Part shown: piece after piece, positions 13,539 through 13,549 of the stretch
Layout of the letters: every line of letters starts with the position of its first letter
How positions within the stretch are numbered: the stretch's first letter is position 1
Origin: an uncultured Desulfobacterales bacterium
GTDB lineage: Bacteria > Desulfobacterota > Desulfobacteria > Desulfobacterales > JAFDCJ01
DNA: 13,549 bases
NCBI GenBank assembly: GCA_945787595.1
Contig: CALZJV010000245.1
Location: 1-13,549 of the forward strand
Reading direction: 5' to 3'
Made by a program: the position numbers and the translations under genes
The notes under the pieces: model-generated
Told to the model about the DNA's origin: nothing
Databases searched by the model: none
Seen by the model: only the letters and a program-made list of their open reading frames with translations

Positions 13539-13549
13539 CTGGCAAATGT

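Overview
The window looks like an accessory region of a strictly anaerobic Desulfobacterota-type bacterium (class-level guess). The reasons are gene content (two alanine dehydrogenases, a pyrrolysine-free MttB-family protein, an IspC/IspD-like pair), middling base composition, clear AGGAGG-type ribosome sites including TTG starts, and many short-word repeats between genes. No rRNA, tRNA, CRISPR array or intact transposase was seen.

Left part (1-3700). A D-2-hydroxyacid dehydrogenase, cut by the window edge, runs tail-to-tail into a minus-strand set. In transcription order the set is a Phd/YefM-type antitoxin, a VapC-type PIN toxin, a divergent DXR (IspC)-like reductoisomerase and an IspD-like cytidylyltransferase. 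Antitoxin and toxin share one base (TGATG), and toxin and DXR-like gene overlap as ATGA, so the toxin-antitoxin pair is translationally coupled to a metabolic gene. The DXR-like protein keeps its metal ligands but has lost several substrate-loop residues. A paralogous keto-sugar-phosphate to CDP-polyol route is more likely than housekeeping isoprenoid synthesis.

Right part (3700-13000). A HutC/UTRA-type GntR regulator, an APH-fold small-molecule kinase and an MttB-family protein are followed by a transaldolase-family protein, two tandem alanine dehydrogenases and a HisC-like aminotransferase, all on the plus strand. The same operator-like sequence TTGTATATAC overlies the predicted -10 box of the gntR promoter and of the transaldolase promoter. 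This suggests one regulator controls both blocks in response to a phosphorylated or amino/methylated metabolite. The transaldolase-family protein carries Gln where transaldolases have the catalytic Glu (TalB E96), which is the fructose-6-phosphate-aldolase state. The likely theme is anaerobic breakdown of a methylated amino-polyol or amino-sugar type compound, but the substrate cannot be read from the sequence.

Between the genes there is a notable set of repeats. Several are built from a 7-10 bp word iterated in one arm and iterated in inverse orientation in the other arm. The word differs from element to element, while the central segment keeps GAGCGNAGCG in four of them. A further 235 bp segment with 15 bp perfect inverted ends lies after the last gene.
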